Part shown: in pieces, positions 22,689-31,979 of the stretch
Position numbering within the stretch: the first letter of the stretch is position 1
How the letters are laid out: each line of letters begins with the position of its first letter
NCBI GenBank assembly: GCA_022843305.1
Contig: JALHNX010000026.1
Coordinates: 1-40,517 of the forward strand
Length of the DNA stretch: 40,517 bases
DNA from: Pyrinomonadaceae bacterium
GTDB taxonomy: Bacteria; Acidobacteriota; Blastocatellia; Pyrinomonadales; Pyrinomonadaceae
Direction of reading: 5' to 3'
Program-made: the position numbers and the translations under genes
Notes under the pieces: model-generated
The model's input: the letters and a program-made list of their open reading frames with translations, nothing else
What the model was told of the DNA's origin: nothing
The model's database searches: none

Positions 22689-24881
22689 ATGACTCGAATC
22701 AGTTTTATTCAATTTCGTTCGATTCTTGCAATCGTCGTTTTGGCTTCATTTTTAATCAGCTGCACAACGCAGGCGACAAGCCGTTACTGGGGGCAAACCA
22801 AAGCACCGACCGAGCAGGTGATGCGCTATGTTTCGGGCAGCGAACCGGAATCGCTCGACCCGCAGGTACCGACCGGACAGCCGGAAGCCCGTGTTTTAAT
22901 GGCTTTTTATGACGGTTTGGTCGAATATCATCCGAAGACGATGGACCCGATTCCGGCAATCGCCGAAAGCTGGGAGCCGAGCCCGGACGGAACCGAATAT
23001 ACTTTTCATCTGCGCAAAAACGCCAAATTCTCGAACGGCGAGCCGATCACCGCCAAAGATTTCGTCTATACTTTTCGCCGCGCTTTATCTCCCGAACTAG
23101 CCGCGCAAAACGCTTATCTTTCTTACTACATCAAATACGCCGAAGCCTATAATTCCGGTAAATCGTTCGTTCGGGACACGAGCGGCAAATTTCTGCTCGT
23201 CAAAGACCTGGAAGAAAAAAAACAAACGCCTGAAGCCGAAAAAAGCGCGACACCGACAATTGAACCGAACAATCCGGTCGAAAATCCTGCGAAAACCGAA
23301 AAGATTCAAGCCGATTCCAATAAACCGTCCGTCGTCGAAACCGAGTTTCACAAGATGATTAACGAACCGGAACGCGTAACCGTACCGGGCGACGAAAAAA
23401 GCCGGACGGCACTACTCGAAAAAAATCCGAAACTGAAAGCCGCCCTTGAAGGCAAGGAATTGGTGCCGGTTAAAGGCGAGGACATCGGGGTCGAAGCGGT
23501 TGACGATTATACGTTTCGCATGAAACTTATTCAGCCCGCGCCCTTTTTCATCGGACTGCTCGGTCATCAGTTTTTCCGCGTTGTGCACGGCGCAACGGTC
23601 GAAAAATTCGGCAAGGATTGGACAAGACCGCAAAATATTGTCACGAGCGGCGCGTTCAAATTATCCGTTCACAAACCGTATGACGAAATCATCGCCGTTA
23701 AAGACCCGAATTACTGGGACGCGGCAAACGTGCGGCTCGAACGGATCGAATTTTATCCGCTTGAAGAACAGACGACGATGATGAATCTTTACAAGGCGGG
23801 CGCGGTTGACGCGACTTACAATCACACTGTTCCGGCGGGCTGGAAAAGTAATGTTAAGCAGTATGAAAACGAGTATCTGAATTTCGCTGAAGTTTCTATC
23901 GAATATTACACGATCGCGGTTAACAAACCGCCGATGAACAACGTCAAAATCCGCAACGCTTTCAGCCAGGCGGTCAACCGCGAGGCTCTCGCCACGTTTC
24001 GCAAAAACGCTCTGAATCCGCTGATTGATTTCACGCCCGAGGGCGCGTTCCCGAAATATGAAGAAATTCGGAAACGCGTTTATGACGAGCTTTTGAAAAA
24101 GGACGGAATGACGCGCGAACAGTGGCAGTCGCAGGCTTTTAATCCGAAACGCGCCTGCGAGATTTTTGAAGAACAAGGCTACAAAGTGCGCGAGAAAAGA
24201 GAGGACGGACGTTGCGTTCTCGAAACTGACCCGTCGGTGAAAGGCGCTTTTCCGGTCGCCGAGGTCGAGATTCTTTACAATACCTCGGAAAGCAACAAAT
24301 CGGTCGCCGAGTTTATACAGGCGCAGTGGAAACAGAATCTGGGGCTCACGCTGCCGCTCAAAAATCAGGAATGGAAAACGTTTTTGAAGGTTCGCAAGGA
24401 AGTTGACTACAAAGGCTTCGGACGCGCCGGATGGGTTGGCGATTACATTGACCCGTTCACGTTTTTGAATCTTTTCTACGGCAAAACCAACGACAGCTCA
24501 ACCGGCTGGCACAAGCCCGAATACGACAAGATGCTTGACGATGCGAACAAGGAACTCGACCCCGACAAGCGGTATGAGATGCTTGCCCGCGCCGAGTATT
24601 TTCTGATGAAAGACCAGCCCGTCATACCGTTTTTGACGCAGGAAACAAATTGGATTAAAAAGCCTTATATCAAAGGATTTTATCCGAATCCGGGAACGCT
24701 TCACCCGTGGAAATTCGTCTATATCGAGCAGGATCCGAATAAATGGGACACGCAGGTCAAAAACATTATGAAAAATCAGGATCCATGGGTCGAAGAGCAG
24801 ATCAGCCGTTTGATGAAAACGCAGGAAGATTTTCAAAAATCGAGACAGGCGCAAGAGACCAATACGGCGAAAACCGAGTAA
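22689..24881 (+). CDS. oppA: Oligopeptide ABC transporter solute-binding lipoprotein (OppA-like)
   Basis: 730 residues. Lipobox FLISC, lipid Cys25. It is a full SBP family 5 protein: SEPESLDPQVPTGQPEARVL, ITAKDFVYTFRRALSPEL, DDYTFRMKLIQPAPFF, KPPMNNVKIRNAFSQAVNRE, and the C-lobe with AGWVGDYIDPFTFLNLF and the PVIPFL strand. It captures oligopeptides in the periplasm and passes them to OppBC. It is longer than the usual 540 residues because of a Glu/Pro/Asn/Lys-rich insert (about 175-260) at the same point as the first insert of the preceding SBP. It has its own promoter in the gap upstream, and oppB follows after 62 bases. Confidence 0.93.
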   Translation: MTRISFIQFRSILAIVVLASFLISCTTQATSRYWGQTKAPTEQVMRYVSGSEPESLDPQVPTGQPEARVLMAFYDGLVEYHPKTMDPIPAIAESWEPSPDGTEYTFHLRKNAKFSNGEPITAKDFVYTFRRALSPELAAQNAYLSYYIKYAEAYNSGKSFVRDTSGKFLLVKDLEEKKQTPEAEKSATPTIEPNNPVENPAKTEKIQADSNKPSVVETEFHKMINEPERVTVPGDEKSRTALLEKNPKLKAALEGKELVPVKGEDIGVEAVDDYTFRMKLIQPAPFFIGLLGHQFFRVVHGATVEKFGKDWTRPQNIVTSGAFKLSVHKPYDEIIAVKDPNYWDAANVRLERIEFYPLEEQTTMMNLYKAGAVDATYNHTVPAGWKSNVKQYENEYLNFAEVSIEYYTIAVNKPPMNNVKIRNAFSQAVNREALATFRKNALNPLIDFTPEGAFPKYEEIRKRVYDELLKKDGMTREQWQSQAFNPKRACEIFEEQGYKVREKREDGRCVLETDPSVKGAFPVAEVEILYNTSESNKSVAEFIQAQWKQNLGLTLPLKNQEWKTFLKVRKEVDYKGFGRAGWVGDYIDPFTFLNLFYGKTNDSSTGWHKPEYDKMLDDANKELDPDKRYEMLARAEYFLMKDQPVIPFLTQETNWIKKPYIKGFYPNPGTLHPWKFVYIEQDPNKWDTQVKNIMKNQDPWVEEQISRLMKTQEDFQKSRQAQETNTAKTE

Positions 24882-24943
24882 TTTTTTTTTGACGCAGAAA
24901 TTTTATAAGGTTCAAAACGAAAAAACGAAAGTAAAGAGAAAAT

Positions 24944-25861
24944 ATGCTAAGTTTCATTATTCGCAGATTGTTGCTGGTTATTCCGATGGCACTGCTGGTC
25001 GTAACGGTCACGTGGACGCTGGTTCGTCTCGCGCCCGGCAGTTTCTATTCGGGCGAAAAAACTCTTCCGCCGGCAATCGAGGCAAACATCAAGAAAAAAT
25101 ACGGTCTGGACAAACACTGGCTTGAGCAGTATGGGCTGATGATGTTGAATATCATCCGGCTCGATTTCGGCGATTCGCTCAAATATCCCGACCGGAACGT
25201 CAATCAGATCATCCGCGACCATTTCCCGTATTCGGCGACCGTCGGCATTCTGGCGTATCTGCTGGCACTGGCTTTAGGCTTGACAGCGGGAATCGTCGCC
25301 GCGCTCAAGCAGAATTCGGCGTTCGATTACGGTTCGATGACCTTTGCGATGCTCGGGCTTTCGGTGCCGAACTTCGTTTTGGGTCCGATTCTGGTGTCGG
25401 TGTTTTCGCTCACTTTATATATGTTTCCGCCCGCGCGTTTCGGCGGATTTATGAGTCTTGTCCTGCCCGTCATCACGCTTTCGGCGATTTATATGGCTTA
25501 CATCGCGCGTTTGACGCGCGCCGGAATGCTCGAAGTGATGCGTTCGGATTATATCCGCACGGCGCGCGCCAAAGGCTTGTCGGAAAAAACCGTTTTGCTC
25601 AAACACGGCTTACGCGGCGGTATTATTCCGGTCGTCTCTTTTACCGGTCCCGCGTTGGCTTCGCTGCTTGCCGGAACGGTCGTCGTCGAGAAGGTTTTTG
25701 CGATTCCCGGTTTGGGCAATATTTTTATTCAGTCGGTTTTGAACCGCGACGAGCCTTTAATTTTGGGCATCGTCGCGTTTCTTTCGATTTTGATTATGCT
25801 TTTCAATCTGGCAGTTGATATTTCCTACGGATTTTTAGATCCGCGCATCCGTTACGAATAA
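24944..25861 (+). CDS. oppB: Oligopeptide ABC transporter permease OppB/DppB
   Basis: 305 residues, standard length. N-terminal MLSFIIRRLLLVIPMALLVVTVTW is the family signature and first membrane helix. An extracytoplasmic loop follows, then five more helices. The EAA loop contacting the ATPases is visible (RTARAKGLSEKTVLLKHGLR about 203-222). The end GFLDPRIRYE is typical. It forms the inner membrane pore with OppC. The gene follows the second SBP and precedes oppC by 19 bases. No missing elements. Confidence 0.95.
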   Translation: MLSFIIRRLLLVIPMALLVVTVTWTLVRLAPGSFYSGEKTLPPAIEANIKKKYGLDKHWLEQYGLMMLNIIRLDFGDSLKYPDRNVNQIIRDHFPYSATVGILAYLLALALGLTAGIVAALKQNSAFDYGSMTFAMLGLSVPNFVLGPILVSVFSLTLYMFPPARFGGFMSLVLPVITLSAIYMAYIARLTRAGMLEVMRSDYIRTARAKGLSEKTVLLKHGLRGGIIPVVSFTGPALASLLAGTVVVEKVFAIPGLGNIFIQSVLNRDEPLILGIVAFLSILIMLFNLAVDISYGFLDPRIRYE

Positions 25862-25880
25862 AATTTAGATAAAAAAGGTT

Positions 25881-26852
25881 ATGACAGAAAACACACAGCC
25901 AATACAAGGAACATCACTCTGGAAAGATGCCTGGAAACGGCTTTTAAAAAACAAACTCGCCGTTTTCGGTCTGATAGTTCTCGGCATAATGGTGATCGCC
26001 GTTCTGATCGGTCCGGCGATCATTCGCTGGACGACCGGTTTTACGGCTGATTATATTCCGTCGGATGTCGGTATCGGCGAGCTGGTCGCATCGTTTCCGC
26101 CAAGCTGGCAGCATCCGATGGGAACGGACGAAGCGGGACGCGATCTGCTGGCGAGAGTTTTGCAGGGCGGCAGAATATCTTTGATGGTCGGCATTATCTC
26201 GACGATCGTTTCATTGATCGTCGGCGTTTCTTACGGCGCGATTGCCGGTTATATGGGCGGCAAGATTGACAACGTGATGATGCGCTTTGTAGATATTCTC
26301 TACGCGATTCCTTATATTCTGATCGTTATCGTTCTGCTTTCCGTCTTCGGCGGACCGAACACGCCCGACTGGATTAAATGGTTGGCGGAACTGTTCGGCG
26401 GCGCGGGCAACGCGGGTTTGAGCCAGATTTTCTTGCTGTTTTTTGCGCTCGGACTGGTTTCGTGGCTGACGATGGCGCGCGTCGTGCGCGGGCAGATTCT
26501 CTCGCTTAAAAATCAGGAATTCGTTTTGGCGGCGCGGGCGACGGGCGTTTCGACGTTGGGTATCATTTTCCGGCATCTCGTTCCGAACGCACTCGGTCCC
26601 GTCATCGTTTACGCTACTTTGACCGTGCCGAGCGTGATGCTTTCGGAAGCATTTCTTTCATTTCTGGGATTAGGCGTGCAGGCGCCGTATGCTTCCTGGG
26701 GAAGTCTCGCGGCAGACGGCATCAAAAATATCGCCATTTACCCGTGGCAGTTGATTTTTCCGGGCGTAACGATGGCACTGACGCTCTTTTCGCTGAACTT
26801 TGTCGGCGACGGTCTGCGCGACGCGCTCGACCCGCAGACACGGAAGTTCTAA
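25881..26852 (+). CDS. oppC: Oligopeptide ABC transporter permease OppC/DppC
   Basis: 323 residues. The N-terminal OppC_N segment (LWKDAWKRLLKNKLAVFGLIV) is followed by HPMGTDEAGRDLLARVLQGGRISL, a strong family motif, then the transmembrane core with the EAA loop (VLAARATGVSTLGIIFRHLVPN) and the end GDGLRDALDPQTRKF. It is slightly longer than usual because of the loop around 155-180 (GGPNTPDWIKWLAELFGGAG). It pairs with OppB in the inner membrane and is coupled to OppD/OppF. It comes directly after oppB; the two ATPase genes lie further downstream, separated by four unrelated genes. Confidence 0.95.
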   Translation: MTENTQPIQGTSLWKDAWKRLLKNKLAVFGLIVLGIMVIAVLIGPAIIRWTTGFTADYIPSDVGIGELVASFPPSWQHPMGTDEAGRDLLARVLQGGRISLMVGIISTIVSLIVGVSYGAIAGYMGGKIDNVMMRFVDILYAIPYILIVIVLLSVFGGPNTPDWIKWLAELFGGAGNAGLSQIFLLFFALGLVSWLTMARVVRGQILSLKNQEFVLAARATGVSTLGIIFRHLVPNALGPVIVYATLTVPSVMLSEAFLSFLGLGVQAPYASWGSLAADGIKNIAIYPWQLIFPGVTMALTLFSLNFVGDGLRDALDPQTRKF

Positions 26853-26895
26853 CAGGGAAATTTGCTTTTGATTTTTGAAAAAACAGGAGAAATTG

Positions 26896-27408
26896 ATGAA
26901 GAAAAGCTATTTTACGGTAGCTTTAGCGATTTGGTCGAGTTGTTTTTTGATGTTTTCGATTGCTGAAGCGCAAAGCACCAAACAAACGAATAAAGTAAAA
27001 ATTGTTCGGGAAGGAGTCGGTTTCGACGGCATCGTCGTCGGCAGATCAACGATGGCGGATGTTGCCAAAAAGTTTGGTAAAGGCTATAAATTGAAAGCTC
27101 ACAAAAAATATTCTTACCAGATGATTTATCCGAACGGCGCTTCGTTTTACTATTGCCAGTCGGACAAACGCAAACAGATTTTCGACATCGAACTCCGTGC
27201 GCCGTTCGAAGGAAAAACGAGCCGCGGTATTACATTGGGCAAAAGCACGCTCGAAGATATTTATAAAATCTACGGGAAAAAATCGAAGGATGAAGGACTG
27301 CAATATCCCGGCGTAAGTTTTTTCTACGTCAGATCGCGCGGCAAAAACATCGTTACGGTCATTGATATTGTCGAAAATTCGGGCATCCGGCAGTGCGAAG
27401 AAAAATAG
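26896..27408 (+). CDS. Secreted protein with duplicated 'G-x-ST-x-x-D' module, unknown function
   Basis: 170 residues from ATG 26896, chosen because AGGAG lies 6 bases ahead; an in-frame upstream codon at 26875 lacks this. Signal peptide (YFTVALAIWSSCFLMFSIAEAQ), so exported. Two similar modules are visible: GIVVGRSTMADVAKKFGKGY and GITLGKSTLEDIYKIYGKKS, each followed by a strand-rich segment. That pattern resembles periplasmic proteins that sense or clamp peptides, but no known family was recognised with confidence. It sits between oppC and the Uma2 gene within the transporter region and may simply be a passenger. Confidence 0.7.
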   Translation: MKKSYFTVALAIWSSCFLMFSIAEAQSTKQTNKVKIVREGVGFDGIVVGRSTMADVAKKFGKGYKLKAHKKYSYQMIYPNGASFYYCQSDKRKQIFDIELRAPFEGKTSRGITLGKSTLEDIYKIYGKKSKDEGLQYPGVSFFYVRSRGKNIVTVIDIVENSGIRQCEEK

Positions 27409-27415
27409 AAGTTTT

Positions 27416-28072
27416 ATGATAACGGCAGAAGTTACATTTTCGAGAGAATCGCTCATAAATCTGAAGCATCCGATGGAGTTTGTCGGCATTGACTGGCAAA
27501 CTTACGAGCGGATTTCCGAAGAGTTGGGCGAATCTTCCTCGCTTCATTTGACCTACAATGATGGAGTTTTGACAATTATGCCGGTTACCGAACTGCACGA
27601 AATGTTAATTGTTTTGTTGGAACGAATGATTGGCTTGGTAAGTTTAGCAACTCAAACAAATATCATTCCAACCGGCAAAGCGACCATGCGTTCCGAACGC
27701 AGAAAATACGGCGTCGAACCGGATTTGTCGTATTTCGTCAGCAAAGCCGACATTCATCAAACAAAAGATTATGTTCCCAGAGAGATCGAACTCGCGCCCG
27801 ATATTGTCGGCGAAATTGACGTTCATCACCCGTCGGACGATAAATTCGAGATTTACGCGGAATTCGGCGTTTCGGAATTCTGGCAGTATAACGGCGAAAA
27901 ATTGAAGATTTTCAAATTGCAGGCGAGCGGCGAATACAAAGAAATCGAACGAAGCGAAGAAATTCCGGTTTTAACAAGCGCGGTTTTGAGCGAGTTCTTA
28001 AAACGCGGGCAGACCGAACAGCAATTCGCGGTTTTGTCGGATTTTCAAAATTGGTTACAAGAAAATAAATGA
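27416..28072 (+). CDS. Uma2 family (PD-(D/E)XK-fold) protein, second copy
   Basis: 218 residues from ATG 27416, seven bases after the preceding stop. Uma2 features: LTYNDGVLTIMPVTELHEML, then VEPDLSYFV, DIVGEIDVHHPSDDKFEIY and EFGVSEFWQYNGEKL. Compared with the copy at 475-1065 the two are only distantly alike. Its TGA overlaps the oppD ATG (ATGA), so translation is coupled to the transporter ATPase. Enzyme activity is unproven for nearly all of this family. Confidence 0.85.
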   Translation: MITAEVTFSRESLINLKHPMEFVGIDWQTYERISEELGESSSLHLTYNDGVLTIMPVTELHEMLIVLLERMIGLVSLATQTNIIPTGKATMRSERRKYGVEPDLSYFVSKADIHQTKDYVPREIELAPDIVGEIDVHHPSDDKFEIYAEFGVSEFWQYNGEKLKIFKLQASGEYKEIERSEEIPVLTSAVLSEFLKRGQTEQQFAVLSDFQNWLQENK

Positions 28073-29085
28073 GTGAAACAAACGGCACAATTTTATCGGT
28101 CAATAATCTGAAAACGTATTTTCAAACGGAAGACGGCGTGGTCAAAGCGGTTGACGGCATCACGTTCGAGCTTAAAAAAGGCGAAACGCTCGGCATTGTC
28201 GGCGAATCGGGCAGCGGAAAATCGGTGACGAATCTTTCCGTGATGCGTCTGATTCCCGAACCGCCGGGAAAGATCGTGGACGGCGACATTATTTTCAACG
28301 GGATTGACGTGCGAAAACTTTCGATTGACGAGGTGCGGAAGATTCGAGGCAAGCGGATGGCGATGATTTTTCAAGACCCGATGACTTCGCTCAACCCTTT
28401 TCTGAAAATCTCGACGCAGCTGATGGAAGTTACACAGCTTCATCTCGGACACAGCAAACAGCAGGCTTACGAACACGCGATCAAGATGCTGCAAACGGTC
28501 GGCATTCCCGACGCGAAAAGTCGTCTTGACGGTTATCCGCACGAATTTTCGGGCGGAATGCGCCAGCGCGTGATGATTGCGATGGCACTTTCGTGTGACC
28601 CCGAATTATTGATCGCCGACGAACCGACGACCGCTTTAGACGTAACGATTCAGGCGCAGATTCTCGAACTTATCAAGGATTTGAAGACGCGAATGGGGAC
28701 GAGCGTTATTCTTATCACGCACGATTTGGGAGTGGTTGCGGGAATGACCGAAAAAATTATCGTGATGTATGCCGGCAAGGTTTTTGAACAAGCGCCGACC
28801 AAAGAATTATTCGCCACGCCCGCGAATCCATACACGAAAGGGTTGCTTAAATCAGTTCCCGATCCGGCGCACGAAGAAGGCACGGAACTTTACCAGATTC
28901 CCGGACTTCCGCCCGATGTCGCGCATCTGCCGCCGGGCTGTCCGTTTGCCGAACGCTGCGAACGCGCCGAGGAAATTTGCCGCGTAGATTATCCGCCGTT
29001 CGTGCAGATCAACGAAAATCATTGGTCGTTGTGTCATTTTGCCAAAGAAGTTTACGCCGAATCGCAGGCGCATCATGTCAAATAG
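28069..29085 (+). CDS. oppD: Oligopeptide ABC transporter ATPase OppD/DppD
   Basis: 338 residues, standard. Walker A GESGSGKS (45-52), Q-loop [15 protein letters not shown] signature FSGGMRQRV, Walker [14 protein letters not shown]-loop ITHDLG, and the C-terminal oligopeptide-transporter tail with [15 protein letters not shown]. It hydrolyses ATP to drive OppBC on the cytosolic side. The start overlaps the Uma2 stop by ATGA. All catalytic motifs are present. Its partner oppF lies 1.5 kb downstream after two secreted-protein genes. Confidence 0.96.
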   Translation: MSETNGTILSVNNLKTYFQTEDGVVKAVDGITFELKKGETLGIVGESGSGKSVTNLSVMRLIPEPPGKIVDGDIIFNGIDVRKLSIDEVRKIRGKRMAMIFQDPMTSLNPFLKISTQLMEVTQLHLGHSKQQAYEHAIKMLQTVGIPDAKSRLDGYPHEFSGGMRQRVMIAMALSCDPELLIADEPTTALDVTIQAQILELIKDLKTRMGTSVILITHDLGVVAGMTEKIIVMYAGKVFEQAPTKELFATPANPYTKGLLKSVPDPAHEEGTELYQIPGLPPDVAHLPPGCPFAERCERAEEICRVDYPPFVQINENHWSLCHFAKEVYAESQAHHVK

Positions 29086-29092
29086 TTAATTT

Positions 29093-29785
29093 ATGAGAAA
29101 GGTTTTGGCGCTTTTTCTAATTGGGTTTTGCACGGTCGGCGTTTTCGCGCAGAAAACCGGACTAGCGTCTAAATCTAATAAAAAAGCGACAGATTTGGTT
29201 TTAACTCCGAAAAGGGAACTAGAAAATGCGATTTCAAAGTCGATGAAAGCGGAGAAATTCAGAATTAAAGTTCAGGGGAATGTTCTGAATAATGAAATAT
29301 TTTCGACGTTTGAGTATTTATCGCCAGATCGTTACCGGTTTGTGGATACAATTTCAGGTAAATCTGTAAAGGAGGCAATCGAAATAGCTAAACAACGTTA
29401 CCAGAAGAAAAACGATGAATGGGTTAAAACGAGATTGCATTATGCACCTTTAAGAAATCAGCTTATCGCAGTTTTTCCTGTGAAACTAAATTCCAAACCT
29501 GGTGATGCTATTCTGGTTAAAAATGTCAAGGTAAATTTGTTGGGTGAAGAATACATAGACGAGAAAAAATACCGGAAATTTGGTTATTCAGTTTCTTATA
29601 GCGGATGGGATGTCGTTGATAACGGCGTTGCTTGGGTCAACAAGTCAAGCGGATTGTTGGAGCGTTTGGAAACGAAGACGGACGGATTATTAGGTCAAAC
29701 AACAGGTGTTTTTAATTATTTTTATGACAAAGAAATAATAATCGATCCACCAAAAGATTTTATCGAAAGAGATTGGATTGATTAA
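29093..29785 (+). CDS. Secreted protein, paralogue of the following lipoprotein
   Basis: 230 residues with a signal peptide (VLALFLIGFCTVGVFAQ). The rest is beta-rich and probably LolA/LppX-like: FEYLSPDRYRFVD, then NDEWVKTRLH, GYSVSYSGWDVVDNG, WVNKSSGLLERLETK and the end YDKEIIIDPPKDF. The same landmarks occur in the next gene (YIAPDRYHF, NGKWKKLEG, WILSDSGL, YDKKVTIEAPK), so the two are diverged tandem paralogues. This copy lacks a lipobox and is A/T-richer. A lipid- or sterol-binding role is a guess from the fold impression. It lies between oppD and oppF. Confidence 0.7.
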   Translation: MRKVLALFLIGFCTVGVFAQKTGLASKSNKKATDLVLTPKRELENAISKSMKAEKFRIKVQGNVLNNEIFSTFEYLSPDRYRFVDTISGKSVKEAIEIAKQRYQKKNDEWVKTRLHYAPLRNQLIAVFPVKLNSKPGDAILVKNVKVNLLGEEYIDEKKYRKFGYSVSYSGWDVVDNGVAWVNKSSGLLERLETKTDGLLGQTTGVFNYFYDKEIIIDPPKDFIERDWID

Positions 29786-29819
29786 TTTAAGGAATAAAAA
29801 TCTAAACAAGTACGGAATT

Positions 29820-30488
29820 ATGAAAAGGATTTTGGTTTTAACCGCCTTCGCGCTTGCGGCGTTCGGCTGCTCGAAAACGGAAGAAGTGAAAAATACTGCG
29901 CCGGCAAACGCGCCTGCGGCGAACACTTCGACGAATACGGCGGCGAACGTTTCGACCGTCAAGGAAGAAACTTTCACGTCGGGCGCGAATCCGCGCGCCG
30001 ATCTCATCAGCGCGGCTCAGAAACTTCAAAAAATTCCGTCCTGGTCGGCGAAGTTAACGAGTGAAACAAATCCCGAAGCTGATGCCGAAATCAATTACAT
30101 CGCGCCCGACCGTTATCACTTTAAAAAATCGGACGGTGAACTCATCATTATCGGTAACGATTCTTACGAATATCAGAACGGCAAATGGAAAAAGCTTGAG
30201 GGAAATATCGGCGAGTCCCTTAAATCGCAGATAATGACAGGAATGCAAACGGGTATAAATAATCTGCAGAATGTGCAGATTATCGGTAAGGAAAAATTAA
30301 ACGGCAAAGACACGACGATTTATTCGCACACCACGAATAGCTCGGTGATTAAAATATGGATTTTGAGTGACAGCGGACTGCAATTGAAAAACGAGGAAGA
30401 AGCCACTATTGACGGACAATTCATAAAACAGACAAGAAGTTACGATTACGACAAAAAAGTTACTATCGAAGCGCCGAAGATTAATTAG
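29820..30488 (+). CDS. Lipoprotein, LolA/LppX-like paralogue of the preceding gene
   Basis: 222 residues from ATG 29820; the frame runs further upstream but overlaps the previous gene. Lipobox AAFGC, lipid Cys17. A short Asn/Thr/Ala linker (20-45) leads into a beta-rich domain: ISAAQKLQKIPSWSAKLTSETN, YIAPDRYHF, GNDSYEYQNGKWKKLEG, KLNGKDTTIYSH, WILSDSGLQLKNEE. Such single beta-sheet lipoproteins often carry lipids or sense the envelope. No catalytic motif. It precedes oppF, separated by palindrome 9. Confidence 0.72.
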   Translation: MKRILVLTAFALAAFGCSKTEEVKNTAPANAPAANTSTNTAANVSTVKEETFTSGANPRADLISAAQKLQKIPSWSAKLTSETNPEADAEINYIAPDRYHFKKSDGELIIIGNDSYEYQNGKWKKLEGNIGESLKSQIMTGMQTGINNLQNVQIIGKEKLNGKDTTIYSHTTNSSVIKIWILSDSGLQLKNEEEATIDGQFIKQTRSYDYDKKVTIEAPKIN

Positions 30489-30600
30489 AATTGGTTTTGG
30501 TCTTTGGTCTTCGGTCTTTGGTTTAAATCAAAAACTGCGAGCCGTTTGAACCAAAGACCAAAGACCAAAGACCAAAGACCAAAGACCAAAGACCAAAAAT
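30486..30600. repeat. Intergenic iterated-word palindrome 9 (ACCAAAG word)
   Basis: Starts with the TAG of the lipoprotein gene. The left arm (30491-30524) has four diverged TTTGGTC units, including one variant TTCGGTC. The right arm (30550-30591) has six perfect ACCAAAG units, followed by ACCAAAAAT running straight into the oppF ATG at 30601. No base is left for a separate Shine-Dalgarno. Confidence 0.92.
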
Positions 30601-31833
30601 ATGACAGAAGATAAAAATTTTCCGAACGAAACATCCGAGAACGGCGAAGAGCTGATAACCGAGAATATCACGGTCGAATCAACCGAAGCGGAGCTTTCGG
30701 CGACCGAAAAGCCGACCGAAGTTTACGACGCGGAAACCGCCGCGCGCGTTCGGGCGTTAGCCGCCGCAAACCGCTTTGACGACGAGAGCGAAGTTTTAAT
30801 TTCGCTGCGGAATTTGCAGGTTTTTTTCAAGATCGGCGGCGGTTTGTTCAAGGAAACGAAATACGTCAAAGCGGTTGACGGCGTTTCGCTCGACATTCGG
30901 AAAGGCGAAACTTTGGGACTGGTCGGCGAATCGGGTTGCGGAAAATCAACGCTCGGCAAGGCGATCCTGCGTTTGACCGAACCGACGGGCGGGCAGGTTT
31001 TCTATAACGGCAAGGATTTGGCGCATCTTTCGCCGGGCGAAATGCGCGACCAGCGCAAACATTTGCAGATGATTTTCCAAGACCCGTATGCTTCGCTTAA
31101 TCCGCGGATGAACGTCGGTCAGATTATCGGCGAACCGATTCGGACGTTCGGTTTGAAAAACGGCGGTTCGGTCGAAGCGCGTGTGCAGGATTTGATGGAA
31201 ACCGTCGGAATGTCCCGAAGATTTGTAAAGCGTTACCCGCACGAATTTTCGGGCGGTCAGCGGCAGCGTATCGGCATCGCCCGCGCACTCGCCGTTGACC
31301 CCGAATTTATCGTCGCCGACGAACCGATCTCCGCGCTCGACGTTTCGATTCAGGCGCAGATTATGAATCTGATGGAACGCCTGCAGGCGGAAAAGAATCT
31401 GACCTATCTTTTCATCTCGCACGACCTTCGGGCGGTGCGTCATCTTTCAGATAGAGTTGCCGTGATGTATCTCGGAAAGATCGTCGAACTCGCGGGCGGC
31501 AAAGAGATTTACCGCGACCCTCTGATGCCTTATACAAAGGCTCTGATCTCCGCCGTTCCCGTTCCCGACCCCGAAATCGAAGCCAAACGCGAACGCATCA
31601 TTTTAACGGGCGATGTTCCCAGCCCGATCAATCCGCCGAAAGGCTGTCATTTCCACACGCGCTGCCCGTATGCGATTGCGGAATGCAAACAAATCGTCCC
31701 GCAGCTCGTCGAGATCAAACCCGAACATTTCGCCGCCTGCATCCGCATCTCGCCCGAACACCCGCAGATTGATGAAAATCACGCAAAAGGTTTGGGCGTT
31801 GTCAGCGAAGGTGCGCCGGTTTCTCAAAGATAA
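30601..31833 (+). CDS. oppF: Oligopeptide ABC transporter ATPase OppF/DppF with acidic N-terminal extension
   Basis: 410 residues, against about 330 usually. The first 60 residues are an acidic Glu/Thr/Asn-rich extension of no recognised family. The ABC core follows: Walker [10 protein letters not shown] (about 109-117), [23 protein letters not shown], Walker [19 protein letters not shown], and the C-terminal tail [16 protein letters not shown]. It pairs with OppD. It starts directly at the end of palindrome 9 without a Shine-Dalgarno, so initiation may depend on coupling or on the A-rich leader. All catalytic elements are intact. Confidence 0.95.
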   Translation: MTEDKNFPNETSENGEELITENITVESTEAELSATEKPTEVYDAETAARVRALAAANRFDDESEVLISLRNLQVFFKIGGGLFKETKYVKAVDGVSLDIRKGETLGLVGESGCGKSTLGKAILRLTEPTGGQVFYNGKDLAHLSPGEMRDQRKHLQMIFQDPYASLNPRMNVGQIIGEPIRTFGLKNGGSVEARVQDLMETVGMSRRFVKRYPHEFSGGQRQRIGIARALAVDPEFIVADEPISALDVSIQAQIMNLMERLQAEKNLTYLFISHDLRAVRHLSDRVAVMYLGKIVELAGGKEIYRDPLMPYTKALISAVPVPDPEIEAKRERIILTGDVPSPINPPKGCHFHTRCPYAIAECKQIVPQLVEIKPEHFAACIRISPEHPQIDENHAKGLGVVSEGAPVSQR

Positions 31834-31837
31834 GAAC

Positions 31838-31905
31838 AAAAGCGAAAAGCTGAGGAAATAAGGATCAAAAGGTTTTATTTCCCGGCTTTTCACTTATCCT
31901 TTTCC
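31838..31905. repeat. Intergenic palindrome 10 after oppF
   Basis: Left arm AAAAGCGAAAAGCTGAGG, then AAATAAGGATCAAAAGG. The right arm is roughly the complement (TTTTATTTCCCGGCTTTTC, CTTATCCTTTT), with segments partly permuted. The words are less regular than in palindromes 2, 7 and 9. It may serve as transcription stop of the transporter operon. Confidence 0.6.
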
Positions 31906-31979
31906 CTCTTTAACACTCGCAGATTTGCGCCGTCAAAATTTCTGCCCCCTCGAGCAGACACAGATTTGATATATGATAA

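Noticed and set aside
30550-30600. CRISPR-like array (regular ACCAAAG repeats), also at 4471 and 19080
   Set aside because: Repeat units are only 7-8 bases with no spacers, and no cas genes are present in the window.
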